From: Ophiostoma sp. CBS 140.51
Taxonomy: Eukaryota; Ascomycota; Sordariomycetes; Ophiostomatales; Ophiostomataceae
Length of the DNA stretch: 64,000 nucleotides
Direction of reading: 5' to 3'
Assembly (NCBI GenBank): GCA_029298735.1
Contig: JANSLP010000030.1
Span: forward strand, 124,001 to 188,000
The notes under the pieces: generated by a model
Database searches by the model: none
What the model was told of the DNA's origin: nothing
Seen by the model: only the letters and a program-made list of their open reading frames with translations
Made by a program: the position numbers and the translations under genes
In this document: piece by piece, positions 1-10,684 of the stretch
How the letters are laid out: every line of letters begins with the position of its first letter
How positions within the stretch are numbered: the stretch's first letter is position 1

Positions 1-2958
1 GAGCATGCACTGAATCATGGCCGGGTCCAGCTCAATGGTGCTGCGAGCTGAGCAGACGTCGACGATAATGTCGGTCAGGAGCGACGACAGAGGGACACTG
101 CCCGCCTGCTCACCGAGGCCCAAAAGGTGACCGACGCTGCCAGCAAGGACAGTGATGACCTGTGTCGGGTTCTCGTCGCCGGCGGCACCTGTGTTGGATG
201 CGCCAGCGGTCGAGCCACCCGAGAACGAACCGCTGGCTGCTGTCGAGAAGGAACCACCGGAAAAGGAGCCGGACAGCGACTCACGCTCAGAGCGTTTGAG
301 GGCGACGCTGAACTCGGTCCGCGACAGCCACTTGACCAGCTCCAAACGCTTAAGGGCATCGATGAGGCGCGTGTACACCTGGCCGACGTCGATACGGCTG
401 TGCAACGCAACGCGCTCGTCCTCCAGCTCAAACTCCATGTGCACGAGCAGGATGAGCTGGCGGAACAGAATCTGCCAGAACAACTCGGCCGTGTCCTGGA
501 TGCCACGCACAACCAACTTCTGGCCAAACTGCGTAAAGGGATAGCGCACGTCGTGGCCGCCCTGCAGTTGCTGCTGGACGACATCATCAAAGAGCGAAAA
601 CAAGGTGCGGTAGGTGGCCTCGTCGACCTCTTCAAAGTTGTCGCCCAGAATGTCGATAACCTGGGCGCACTCGTCTTCGGTCAGATGGCGCCAGAAGCCG
701 GCCTTGTCGCCAAGAGACTGGATACGCTCCTCGTCGGTCTTGGACGAGGCGTCGTCAAAGAGCTCAGCGCGCAATGCAGTCTCACATGTCTGCAGCATGC
801 CGTCCGAAAAGCTGTCGACAAACGAGGCGCCGGCTGACAACAGGCGGCTGACCTTTTCGTAGTTGGCGCTGTTGCTTAAGCTGCCACTTCCGCTAATACC
901 GCGAGCAAAGACGGAGGAGGCTTGGCTTGACGGTGCATTGTGGTAGACACGCTCAAGACCGCTGCACTCACGAGCAGCAGCGACGCAGTCGGTGCAGACA
1001 ACCCAGGCCAGGCCTAGATCGGGATCGAGAGCGAGTGCGAGTGCTTCACCCCTCTGTTTGTCGAGCTCAACCAGCAGACGGTAGAAGCGACGCCATTGGA
1101 TCTCGCTAGCACTGCGGAAGAGGTCGTAGTCCATGGCACCCGATGACCCACGCTCGAGAGCAGCTGTCGACCCCAGAACCGAGCAGATAGACTCCATAAG
1201 GCTAGAAGTGGATGCGGTGGTCGATACTGCCGAGCTCGAGAGTGCGCCCCGCTTAGATGTCTTGTCCTTTGTGGCACCCAGTCCGCGCTCGTACATGGCC
1301 AGGGCAGTCTCGAGTGTTGCCCGCGAGAAGCGGCCGGGGAAAAAGATGAGGTCGAGCCACTTTTCGGCGGCGTCTGTAGGGTCGCAGGGGCCGGACGTTT
1401 GAGCTGTCGGTGCACCACTCTCGGTGTGTACGCCGGTCCAAGTCTCTTGCCAGTCAGATGCCAGGTCGTGGAGGTCGGCCTCCATCTGCATGACGCGATA
1501 GATTAGGTTGTTCTTCCACAGCACCCACAGGCTCAGCTTGCGCGGCGCGGTGTAGGAGATGGCAAAGTCGGCGAGTGTCCAGACGTCGGCAGCTGAGGGT
1601 GTGGGCGGGAGCAGAGAGTCGGGTGCGCTGTCGAGAGGCTCGACCTCGATGTGTGCAGCACCATTAGCGTTGCCGTGTCCATCGTGTGCCGTCGTGGCCG
1701 TGACCTTCCAGAACTTGAAGGCACCAGCACCGACGGGCGAGTACGTGGCGATGACGGCGGCGCCGGGCTGGTTGTCGAGAGGCACAACGCGCAGTAGGTT
1801 GGTCTGGCTGGGATCAATCGTCCACTTGCCGAGCTCGTGCGGCTCGCGCGTCAGGCCCAAAATGTCGCCTGTATAGCAAATCTCGCCGCGCTCGACGTTC
1901 CAGATGCGCAAACGGTGATCGAGACACACGCTAAAAAAGAAAGCGGCGCTGCTAGTCGTCGCTCCGTCGCCGTTGTCGAGACTGAGGGTGGCTGTGACGG
2001 CCGAGGCGGCTGCTGTAATCTCGAGGTTCGTGCCTTCGTACTTGATGGTCGGACCGCCCTGGAACGGCAGGATGCTGCGCAGGCCCTGGATGAGGCCAAC
2101 GGGGCTGTGGAACGACTCCTTCCATGACACAGACGACGATGCTAGAGCTGCTGCTGACTCGTGCGCATGGTGAGGGTCCCGACGGAAGTTGATGAGGCCG
2201 CCGTCGTGCAATGCCACCACAAACTCGTTGGCGCTCACAGACACCAAACGCCGCGGCTGCTTAAAGTTGAAGGTGGCCGACAGGTACGGCTTCCAGGCCT
2301 CGCCGAGGTCAGCTTCGTTGGTGAAGGCTCGCTTCCGAAAAACGTCGGGTCGCAGCTGCAGGTGGTGAAGATAAAAGGACTCGTCGAGCACAAAGACGGT
2401 CAGAGCGTCGTGCTGTTGCGGGTCGGCGAGGGCAATGCAGCCCGGGCGCACAGGCTTGGGGAAGTGCAGGTACAGCGTCAGGGGCGCGTCGGGGGCAGAC
2501 GAGGGACTGTCGGGCTGGTGTTTGGCGATATCGATGGCGCGAATGCTGAGGACATGGCCGCCCTCCAAAACTCGCCACAAAAAGCTGCGAGGCGCGTCGT
2601 GATGTCTGCGATGGTAGATGCCCGACTCGGATGCCAGGTTCTTGGCGCGGTAGAAGCGTTCCTCTTCGGTGTATGTGTTGTTGTCGCTAGCACCACCGCT
2701 GCTGCTGCTGTTGGCGCCGGTGATGCTCGCAAAGGACGATGATGGGCTGTGGCCGTTGGTGATTGATCGGCTGATGCTGCTGCTGCCACCGTTTCCAGAG
2801 TTGTTGTTGCCGCTACCTCCCACCAGCCGGCTCGTTAACCGACGACCGTTGCCGCCATTTGCGGCAGGCACCTGTGCGTGAACGACGGTTGCGGGTGATG
2901 CAGGCTCGAGGCTCACTCGTGTCTCCTTGAAGGCGTAGAACAGCTCGCGAGAACCCAT
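1..2958 (-). CDS. NUP120: Nucleoporin Nup120 (Nup160 family), C-terminus beyond window
   Basis: A single open frame of 986 codons runs from an ATG at 2958 to the window edge without a stop, so the 3' end is missing. The product resembles fungal Nup120, a scaffold subunit of the Y-shaped (Nup84/Nup107-160) complex of the nuclear pore. The N-terminal ~500 residues carry the propeller pattern of the Nup120/160 family, including 'RRHHDAPRSFLWRVLEGG', a repeat with 'LHDGGLINFRRD' and 'LSLWVLWKNNLIYRV'. The rest is predicted helical. Low-complexity Ser/Asn/Gly stretches lie at about residues 45-85 and again near the window edge. No intron is needed in the visible part. Fungal Nup120 proteins are usually about 1,200-1,350 residues, so some 200-350 residues probably lie outside. 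The family call rests on remembered motifs, not on an alignment. Confidence 0.85.
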   Translation of the reverse strand, partial: MGSRELFYAFKETRVSLEPASPATVVHAQVPAANGGNGRRLTSRLVGGSGNNNSGNGGSSSISRSITNGHSPSSSFASITGANSSSSGGASDNNTYTEEERFYRAKNLASESGIYHRRHHDAPRSFLWRVLEGGHVLSIRAIDIAKHQPDSPSSAPDAPLTLYLHFPKPVRPGCIALADPQQHDALTVFVLDESFYLHHLQLRPDVFRKRAFTNEADLGEAWKPYLSATFNFKQPRRLVSVSANEFVVALHDGGLINFRRDPHHAHESAAALASSSVSWKESFHSPVGLIQGLRSILPFQGGPTIKYEGTNLEITAAASAVTATLSLDNGDGATTSSAAFFFSVCLDHRLRIWNVERGEICYTGDILGLTREPHELGKWTIDPSQTNLLRVVPLDNQPGAAVIATYSPVGAGAFKFWKVTATTAHDGHGNANGAAHIEVEPLDSAPDSLLPPTPSAADVWTLADFAISYTAPRKLSLWVLWKNNLIYRVMQMEADLHDLASDWQETWTGVHTESGAPTAQTSGPCDPTDAAEKWLDLIFFPGRFSRATLETALAMYERGLGATKDKTSKRGALSSSAVSTTASTSSLMESICSVLGSTAALERGSSGAMDYDLFRSASEIQWRRFYRLLVELDKQRGEALALALDPDLGLAWVVCTDCVAAARECSGLERVYHNAPSSQASSVFARGISGSGSLSNSANYEKVSRLLSAGASFVDSFSDGMLQTCETALRAELFDDASSKTDEERIQSLGDKAGFWRHLTEDECAQVIDILGDNFEEVDEATYRTLFSLFDDVVQQQLQGGHDVRYPFTQFGQKLVVRGIQDTAELFWQILFRQLILLVHMEFELEDERVALHSRIDVGQVYTRLIDALKRLELVKWLSRTEFSVALKRSERESLSGSFSGGSFSTAASGSFSGGSTAGASNTGAAGDENPTQVITVLAGSVGHLLGLGEQAGSVPLSSLLTDIIVDVCSARSTIELDPAMIQCML

Positions 2959-3669
2959 CCTAACCTCTCCATCCAGCGCGCAGAGGCGCACCGGGAATTG
3001 AATTGGTTGTGAGGGTCGAGAAAAGAGTTTCGAGATTAAGATCGGATCGTTTTCTGTCAATCGAAGACGTGGGGTCGCGGTGTGGTCGTCGTGATGTTGT
3101 TCGCTATGAATTGTGAACGTGATGCATCAGTTTTTGGAGGCTTTACGCAGTGAAGGAGCAAAATAGTCTTTTTTTCAGGTCCAGTCCAAACGCGTCCCCG
3201 TCAGGCTGGCGGACCACAAGCAAGAAAGCAAGAGCGAGCAGGCTGGGGCGCTAGCCGAAAGGGGAAATCAGCTCCAGAATACAAGGCCTTTGATTTCGGT
3301 GCACGTGACCTCTATTGACCGTTAACTATTGTTCCCCTGATTTTTAGCGACTAGTACCTGTGGGTGCGAGGGGCAGTTTACTGGTACAGGTACTTATTAT
3401 TGTACACCATGAATTGAAGTCTTTATTCAGTCAACGTCGTCTATTCATTATTCTTGACAGCTCGTTCTCCATATGGTACGCCGACTTTCTAATACATTAC
3501 TTGAAATACAGCAAAAAGCAAACGAAAAGATCAAACACCGCAAATCCGTAAAAACACCAGCCGCCACGCAAGACGGCATATGACACCAAACACCAGAAGC
3601 CCGAAAGTAGACTCCGACAAACAAGGCAAGGAGAAAGGCAGAACAACAAAATACCACACGAACTCACAC
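2959..3669. other. Intergenic: NUP120 promoter and RAD51 3' region
   Basis: This 711-bp gap separates the NUP120 start (2958) from the RAD51 stop (3670); both genes are on the minus strand. It must hold the NUP120 promoter and leader and the RAD51 3' UTR. One ACGCGT hexamer lies at 3190-3195, about 230 bp upstream of the NUP120 start. No protein-coding signal or RNA gene is visible. Confidence 0.6.
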
Positions 3670-4787
3670 CTATGCATCCTTCTCCTTGTCCTTGTCGTCC
3701 TTGGGTGCCGGGTCGCCAATGCCGTCCGCCGTAATGGCAAACATGCAGTCACTTTCGGGCAGACACGGCGAATCGTAAATCTTGGCAATACGTGTCTCGG
3801 CACGGCCCTTTTTCAAACTGATGCGCGTCGTACTGGCGTGGGCAATAATGTTGCCGCCAATGGGCTTCTTGGGGTCCGGGTTGAACATGGCCGAGGGACC
3901 ACCGTCGACCTGGGCGACGACCTGGTTCGTAATGACAACGGCGATGCCGTAGGTGTCGGTCATGGACTGGAGCTGGCGCAAAAACTGCCCCAAATGCATC
4001 TGCCGGCTGTTGAGCTCGCCGCGGCCCATGTAGTCGGTGCGGTACAGGGCGGTGGCGGAGTCGATGATCAGCAGACTAAACCGTGTCTCGGCCATCATGC
4101 GGGCGGCATCACGCAAGAGCGCGAGCTGGTGGTCCGAGTTGTGGGCGCGGGCAATGGCAATGTTGTCCAAGACCTCTTCGCCCGACAAACCATAACGGTT
4201 GGCGGCCGCCAACACACGGCTGGGACGGAAGGTGCCCTCGGTGTCGACGTACAGACACTTACCCTCGCCGCCGCCGCAGTCAAAAGGCAGCTGGCAGGTG
4301 ACGGCCAAAGTGTGGCAGAGCTGGGACTTGCCCGTACGGAACTCGCCAAAGATTTCCGTGATCGACCCGGTCTCGATGCCGCCGCCCAGCATGGTATCCA
4401 AATTCTTGGAGCCCGTGGTGATGCAGATGAGCTCGCTGCGGCGCTGGTGGATCTCGGTGGCCGTCGTAAAGCCCATGGGCACGAGCTTGGAGGCTTCGGT
4501 GATCATGCGGGTGGCCTTGAGGTCGGAGATGCCCTTGATCTGCTCGAGGGCGCGGCGGGGTGTGTAGGCGACGGACTCGACGGTGTAGTAGCCGCCATCG
4601 TGCAGCAGCTGGATGTCGCGTTTGGTCAATCCACCAAGGCCCTGGAGAAGTTAGTGAGCTGTCAAGATGGAAGAATGGTGAGACAAGGGAAGCTTACCTC
4701 CAACTCGGAAACAGACAACGGCGCACCGACATTGGCGCCGGCGCCGGCCTCCTCCATGTTCTCCTCGTACTCTTCGACTTGCGTCAT
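3670..4787 (-). CDS. RAD51: DNA repair recombinase RAD51
   Basis: Two exons (4787-4698 and 4641-3670) are joined across a 56-nt GTAAG...CAG intron (4697-4642) in phase 0, giving 353 residues, the expected length for a filamentous-fungal Rad51. Rad51 forms ATP-dependent filaments on single-stranded DNA and drives strand exchange in homologous recombination. Visible features are an acidic N-terminus (1-30), a helix-hairpin-helix domain (about 31-80), the FxxA polymerisation motif FTTA (88-91), Walker A GEFRTGKS (129-136) and Walker B LLIIDS (220-225). The L1 region includes RGELNSRQMHL and the L2 region QVDGGPSAMFNPDPKKPIGG. The last residues form a short charged tail. Exon 1 is only 90 nt and would be missed without splicing. 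An ACGCGT hexamer lies about 235 bp upstream of the ATG. Confidence 0.97.
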
Positions 4788-5697
4788 GTTTGCGTGTGAA
4801 TGTGGGTGTGTGGCGGGGGAAAAGAGGATGAACGATGAGATGGAGGGATGGGGGGATGGGGAAGGCAGAAAGGCAGAAAGGGAGAAAGGTCCAAAAAGGG
4901 GCAATCGTGGGATCCGGTATTTAGCGTCTCAATCAGGCAGCCATGGAGAGGGGTTTTCCTAGCTTAGGTTGTCGTTGACTCCTTCCGTTCCCAATTTTTT
5001 TGTTGATGGGGGCGTTTGTTGACGCGTCGCCCGAGACGGAAAGCGCGACTGGGGCGGGCGGCTGACAAACTGGGAAACACGCCAAGTCAGGTGATTTTTT
5101 AAGAGGGAATTTTTATGGGTGGGTGTCTGCTAATATATAACGATACCAGAGTGCTAAAGGTTTGACTGTGATCGCTGGAAGTTTGGTTCGCTCCAGACTG
5201 ATCGACAGGACAGACATAAAGTGCAGTTTTCTCTCCCCTTTTCGATTTACTCTTTCTCACTTCTTCAACCTTATTTCGACGTCAGAATTCCATCATATAT
5301 TTTATTATCATGGTTTGTAATTTTATCGATGTACATCTTCTTTATACCGATCCGTTGTCCTACCCTCGCATCTCTTCCTGCGCCCTCCAACAACATCCTC
5401 CCATCGTCCTTTATGCTACTTTCACTACAAGGTAGTGAGTAAAGATTAAAGCAAAAGACAAATTCATGTGCAGTCTATTACGCTTCTACATGCTTCAAAA
5501 CCAATGAGAGAAAAAAAGACAGACAAAACGAGACCTCTCCTACAATATTATGACAATCGTTTCCCCCTCATGTACAAAAAAAAATGCAGAAATGCAAAAC
5601 TATGGTACTCCAGAAATGTGTAAATAACAAGTGTCTTTTTGACATGGCTCTTCTTTCCCCCTCTTCTTTTCTCTTCTTATGCCCACTGGGGCGCTAC
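4788..5697. other. Intergenic: RAD51 promoter and 3' region of the next gene
   Basis: The 910-bp gap lies between RAD51 and the downstream-coordinate minus-strand gene. The first ~200 bp next to RAD51 are pyrimidine-rich on the minus strand, as expected for its leader. ACGCGT at 5022-5027 could be an MBF-type (MCB) site. The segment 5440-5690 is A/T-rich and probably carries the 3' UTR of the gene ending at 5698. No additional ORF looks genuine. Confidence 0.55.
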
Positions 5698-7059
5698 CTA
5701 TGAGGCTCGACGGAGTTTGTTCCGAACGCCACTATGTGCGAAGGCTGACGCTGCTGACGAGGACGAGTCACGTCCTGCACGACGCCGGCCATCAAGTACT
5801 ATCTCGTTGTCGTCCTCGTCGGTGTATGGCGTCAGAGACGTGCCAAAGGTGCCGGCCGGCAGGACCTCAAAGGCAGGGTTGATCTTGCGGGATGTACGGT
5901 TGGCCAGGGCGTCGCCTGGGAAGGGTGCCGATGTGGGAGTGTATGCAGCGGCGGCAGTGGATGTTGTCGACGTCGTGGACGAGGTATGGTTGTGGTTGTG
6001 GTAGTAGCCTGCGGCGGCGAGGCGAGTCGGGCTGGTTGGCAGAGGTCCAATGGTGTCGTGGGTGATTGCATGGTACAGTTTGTCGGTCGCTGGGGCACTC
6101 GTCGTCGGATGTCTTGACGCGGATGAGGTACTACTGCGACTGCTCGTGCTGCGGTTGCTCCGGCTGCTCAGGCCAGCACCACCGGCTGCGCCGCCGCTCA
6201 TCGATGTCAACGAGTCGGCTGACGCTGTGGATGTGCGCTGAAGTTGTTGCTGCGTCGGCGGTGGCGGCAGCTGGTAGTTGGAGAGCCGGCTCGATGTGCC
6301 TGGAGCGTGGTGTTTGTTAATGCTGGAGCTTGGGCTGGACATGCGCGAGCTGGGGATATAGGTGTTGAGTTGCGGTGCGGCTGTCGTAGGGGAGGCAACG
6401 GCGCCCGACGAAATCGGTGCTCCACGGTATGTCGGTGAGTATGCTCCTTCCAGTCGTCTCAGAGCTTCTTCGTTGAGAGCGCCGCTGCTAGGCCCTGGTC
6501 TTGTGGATGTCGTCGGCGATTTCGTCAAGAGTCGCGTGTTGAACGTCGCTTCGTCTTCGGAGATTTGAGGGAGGGGTGTCGACATGTTGGAGTGAGTATC
6601 AATACCAGCTGCGCTTGACGAAGAACCTGCCGCCGACGCCATCAACCCCATCTTGGACTTGGACGAGCTCCGGCTCGGTGTCGTGGGGCGCGAGATCCAG
6701 ATACCGTCGACCTCGACGCCCGTCTGGATGGCGCGCACACCAAAGGGAATATCGCTGTTTGTACGCTGTTTGCGGGTTGCCGCGGCCGATCGAGCGGTGG
6801 GCGACGAGGACATGCCGACTTTGCGCATCTCGGTGAGGCGGGCGCGTTTCTCTTCGTCAATGACTTCTTGTCGACGGACCTGGCGGCTGGTGCGCCATAG
6901 CTTGAAGAGGCCAATGAGGAAGACGACGACGATAGCGCATGCGAGGACCTGTCAAGGAGGCGGTTAGCAAAACACTTTGGCGATGTGCATTGGGACACGG
7001 AAAGAACATACAAAAGTCATTTCCTCCCAGAGGGCCCAGCTGACAAAGAAGATGCCCAT
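5698..7059 (-). CDS. Conserved membrane-anchored Ser/Thr-rich protein, function unknown
   Basis: Two exons (7059-7012 and 6948-5698) are separated by a 63-nt intron (GTATGT...CAG, 7011-6949) in phase 0, giving 432 residues. Exon 1 encodes only MGIFFVSWALWEEMTF. The junction is supported because it restores one continuous hydrophobic helix (about residues 10-36), followed by a basic stretch 'RTSRQVRRQEVIDEEKRARL' that should sit at the cytosolic face. A second conserved-looking segment, 'DIPFGVRAIQTGVEVDGIWI', lies near residues 85-105. The remainder is low-complexity Ser/Thr/Pro/Ala with short His-Asn runs. I recognise the N-terminal pattern as a Pezizomycotina protein of unknown function, but no named family comes to mind. 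Single-pass topology is inferred. The minus strand just upstream (7060-7230) is pyrimidine-rich, consistent with its leader. Confidence 0.82.
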
Positions 7060-10000
7060 TGTGGAAGGCACGCGATGGCGGGGTGGGCCGGTGAAAGAAG
7101 GGAAGGTGCAAACGATGGGAAGGAAGTGAAGAGGAAAGAGCAGAGCAAGGGGAAGAAAGCAATAGGGTGTGAGAGTGTAATTGAAAGTTCCTTTCGTCTT
7201 CTCCCTCGGTGAGTGACAGCAAAGGTGAAAAGTGGTTGAGTGTTGTATGTCAGTGAGTGCTGGCGCTCGTGGGATGGGCCGTTTAGGTGTTGTCCCCAAA
7301 CCTGGAGTTTTGGTAAACGGGCCGACCCCCGGTTTTGTTAATGTCTCTTTTTTAGAGAGTTTGTTCAATTCAAATGAGATTCAAGAGAAGTCTCTTCACT
7401 TTTTTTTGTCTTCTTTCTGTCGTTTTCTTATTCTCTTTTCTCGCTCGCGGGTAAATTTGCCGCAGAGAAGAAAAAAATGCGAGCTTTCTCGGCGCAACGG
7501 ACACGGCCGGTGTAGCGCTTTGCTGCGTTTTTGTTTTGTCTTCTTTCCGCCTTTCTTCTCTTTTTGTCTCTTTGTCGGATCGTTGTACACGAAATATGCC
7601 GTATCAAAACTGCGTATTGACAAGAACAAATTGGGGGCACGGCGGGTCGTGTCTGCAGGCCAGGACAGGGCGCGTGGCGAGTGCTGTGTTGTGCTTTTCG
7701 ACGCTGCACCTTTCTTTCCTGATGTTTTTCCTGCTCTCTTTGTGAGAGACAAAAAACGATAAATGATGTAACGATTGACTGTCCGTGCAAGAAAAGAAGG
7801 TGATCTCAAAGAAGGTTGGTGCTCCAACAGCGGGCTTTTCCTTCTGTCCAGGTTCTAGGGTCACGAGTGTCCACGTTCTTGTCTCTCCTTTTCCTTCGTC
7901 TTTTTGGTCGTGCTTGGTGTTCCCGTCGTATTCTCTCCTGTTGGGTCACCTGTCTCGGCCCTGTCTTTGTTTTCGTACTTCTTCTGTCGTGCTGTGCTCT
8001 TCTCTTTTGTCGTCTTGTCCGTGGTCTGCTGTGCCAGCGGATGCAAAAAAAAAAAAAAAAAAAAAAGAAGAAACAAATACAGAAGCCCAGGAAGCTTAAA
8101 ATGGGATACGAGCTGAGAGGTAACGGCACACGGGGCGAGGAGAGAAGGGAGAGTTCGTTTTGTTGGAAGTAGAGAGAGCGGGAAGGTGACCGAAATGAGC
8201 CTGGTGAGCTGGACGAATGGTGACTGGTAACGGGTAGTTGCAGAAGGTCCAGGGGCTGAGACAATAAAACGAAAGGCAGGGAACAATTTTGAAAAGTGAA
8301 AAAAGAACGGATGTGATACAAAAGATGCAAGTGTCGATTGGGCACAGCTGGGAGCTGGGATCAACACCAGATGCTGGGAGAATTAGAACCCAAAATCCCG
8401 GAAGAAGAAAAAAAGGGAGCAAAAGGGAAGGACTGGAAGAAATGGCCACCGAGACAAAAGGTCACACAGTCCCGCAGGTGCTGAAGAAATTGGGAGAAAC
8501 AAGAGACCAAGGAGAATAATGGAAGGAAGACGCCTTGTTGGGAACTCGGTATCCAGGCCAGCCAGAGTGCAAGGTGAAGGGGGCACGCAAGAATCCGAGA
8601 GCGAGGAACGAAACAAAAACGAGTGACAGGAAGAAAAAACAGAAACAAAAATGGAAGACTGTGGTGATGGAAGAGTTTGTCTCGGAAGACGGACAAAAAG
8701 ACAGATCCGGGAGAAGCACGCAAAAGTAGGCTGCCGAGTGGTAGTGAAAATTAAGAATAAGAATAAGAGTGAAGGGCAGGGCAAATAAAGAATATACAGC
8801 CCGGCTGTGCAAAGTAATACCAGCGTCCAGACCCATAGGCCGCGGAAGAGGCTATTTACGGCGGCAGTCACGTACTTTTACTGCCTCTGCATCTACGACC
8901 ACTTCTACTTGCTTTTTGTCTCGGATCCCGAGCATTCTGCGAGTGCCACGTCTTGACAGGGTCTTCCATGTTGGTCGGGGCCGTGAGAAAATCAAAGTAC
9001 AGTGTGAACACAGAATTAAGAGTCTGGGGAAAGAAACGTGGGCAGTACAAAGGCTCGTGAGAGGAAGAAGCTTTTGCACATCTGCAAGTATTGCAATCTA
9101 TTTATTTCTGCCTGTTCTGTTGAGAACGAAAACAAAATAGTAAAAACAGGGGCCAGCAACTCTAATTCGACCAGAGAAAAAGAAAGTAGACTGTGGGTCA
9201 GGAACAAGAACAATAGGTACGAACCAAAGACGAGAAGACGAAGAACGCGGAGAGAAACATTAAACAAAATATGGACCAAAGGAGGACAAGGAAGGGAACA
9301 AAAGAAGAACAAGAGAACAGCCTGTTCTACTTGTGCTGCCTATTTTCCCAGTCAAAAGACATAGAAAACCTGGTTAGTAGGATAGATCCTCTTTCTCTCT
9401 GGTTACTCTTTTCGCCACCTCTGTGTAAGTCAGCTAGGGCGATCCGAAAGCGGCAGTTTTTGTGTGGTGTCTTCTCTTCCTTCTTCCTCTTTTAATTCTT
9501 ACCCCTTAATCCCGCCTGATATACCCTCCCCCAAGTCCAACTCGGCGCCGGCACACACACAAGAGAAGCCAAGCCTTGATCTCATTCTTCCTCCCCGGGT
9601 ATTTAATCTATGAACCATCTAACATCCGCTTTCCACGCCTAGACTTCCAGAGGCTAAACTCAAAAATGTGCAGAGAAGAGCCGAGACGGGATGAAAAACA
9701 AGTATGCTGTAGCGAGAGAAGTATATACAATGGCCAGGTCTCGATGTTCTCGCTTGTCTGACTGGCCCCCATCATGTCCACCACCATGGCAAGCACAGTC
9801 CGGATGCTGCATGGCGTTTGCGAGTGCAGGTGGCTTCCACCACGAACGCAAGAAACAGAGAATCACGCAAGTCAAGCATCGGATGACCTCCCGATCGGAG
9901 AATAAAAATTGACTCTCTTCCATTTCTTTTCACTTATTCTGATCTTCCTCATTTCGTTTAATATTTTCACACGCTCTTGTCACTTAAGCCGTCGCCTGGT

Positions 10001-10684
10001 CCGAGAGGTCGCGTCCGGTCTTTTCTCTCTCTTCGTCATCATATATTCCGTCTCATCTCTTCTTTTCACCTTGCCACCCACGTATCCACGTAAGCTTTTC
10101 TTCGTCGTCTCCTTGTAATAGGATCCTCGACTGGCATCTAGACCCATCCTTGAGGATCGCCAGGTACAACCATTTTAAGCTCCACTAGGATGTGCCTCGT
10201 AGCTGCCTCTGTCAACCATGGTTGCGTATTTGTTTCCACAGGAAGAGAGTTTTCACACGACTGTAAAACTTTTAAACCTCAGCCGTTCATAAAACAAAGT
10301 ATCGTCGTCATCGCAGCGGATTATGTACCGACCTTAAAAGAAGGTGATTTCAGAAATTTTCGCGTAGCCGCCATATTGTTTCTTCAGAGACACCATTTTA
10401 CAAAAAGGGCAGACCAAGACATGTCAGAAACAATAGGAGAAACAAACAGCGTAGACAATGATGGTGTTGCAGAGCAAGTCTTTCAGGCATAACCCTGCAT
10501 TAGACTTTGCTTATTTTCAAGTTTGCTTTATGAAGTCTCTGCCTACTCACGCATCGTAGTCTATACAGATGATTTCACAACATAGTTAATATAATCATGT
10601 CCGGAGGCACAGTATGGGGATACCGAGAAAAAGTGTCCGGGGTGATTGTTTGTATCATATTCTCGTCATATCGCTACCTGTCTC
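7060..10684. other. 3.6-kb gene-free interval with strand-asymmetric composition
   Basis: I find no convincing coding sequence here. The + strand is strongly pyrimidine-rich at about 7370-8040, switches to purine-rich at about 8050-9350 right after an A22 tract (8045-8066), and turns pyrimidine-rich again in patches (9370-9620, 9900-10110). Open frames in this interval consist of Phe/Leu/Ser or Lys/Arg/Glu runs that simply follow the composition. A 100-codon frame at 10190-10492 has a less biased composition but no supporting homology. The interval may contain promoters, long leaders or non-coding transcripts. Confidence 0.5.
8045..8066 (+). repeat. A22 homopolymer
   Basis: Twenty-two consecutive adenines sit exactly where the + strand changes from pyrimidine-rich to purine-rich. 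It could be slippage, the fossil poly(A) of a retroposed transcript, or a nucleosome-excluding promoter element. I could not find clear flanking target-site duplications. Confidence 0.9.

Noticed and set aside
3580..4962. A 460-codon + strand frame across RAD51
   Set aside because: It is antisense to RAD51 codons and reads through the RAD51 intron; the RAD51 protein on the other strand is unambiguous.
8383..8871. A 162-codon minus frame in the 7-10.7 kb interval
   Set aside because: Phe/Leu/Ser/Cys-rich product dictated by a pyrimidine-rich strand; no domain or splice support.
10190..10492. A 100-codon + frame in the same interval
   Set aside because: Composition is less biased, but no motif, no leader and no homology are recognisable; too weak to call.
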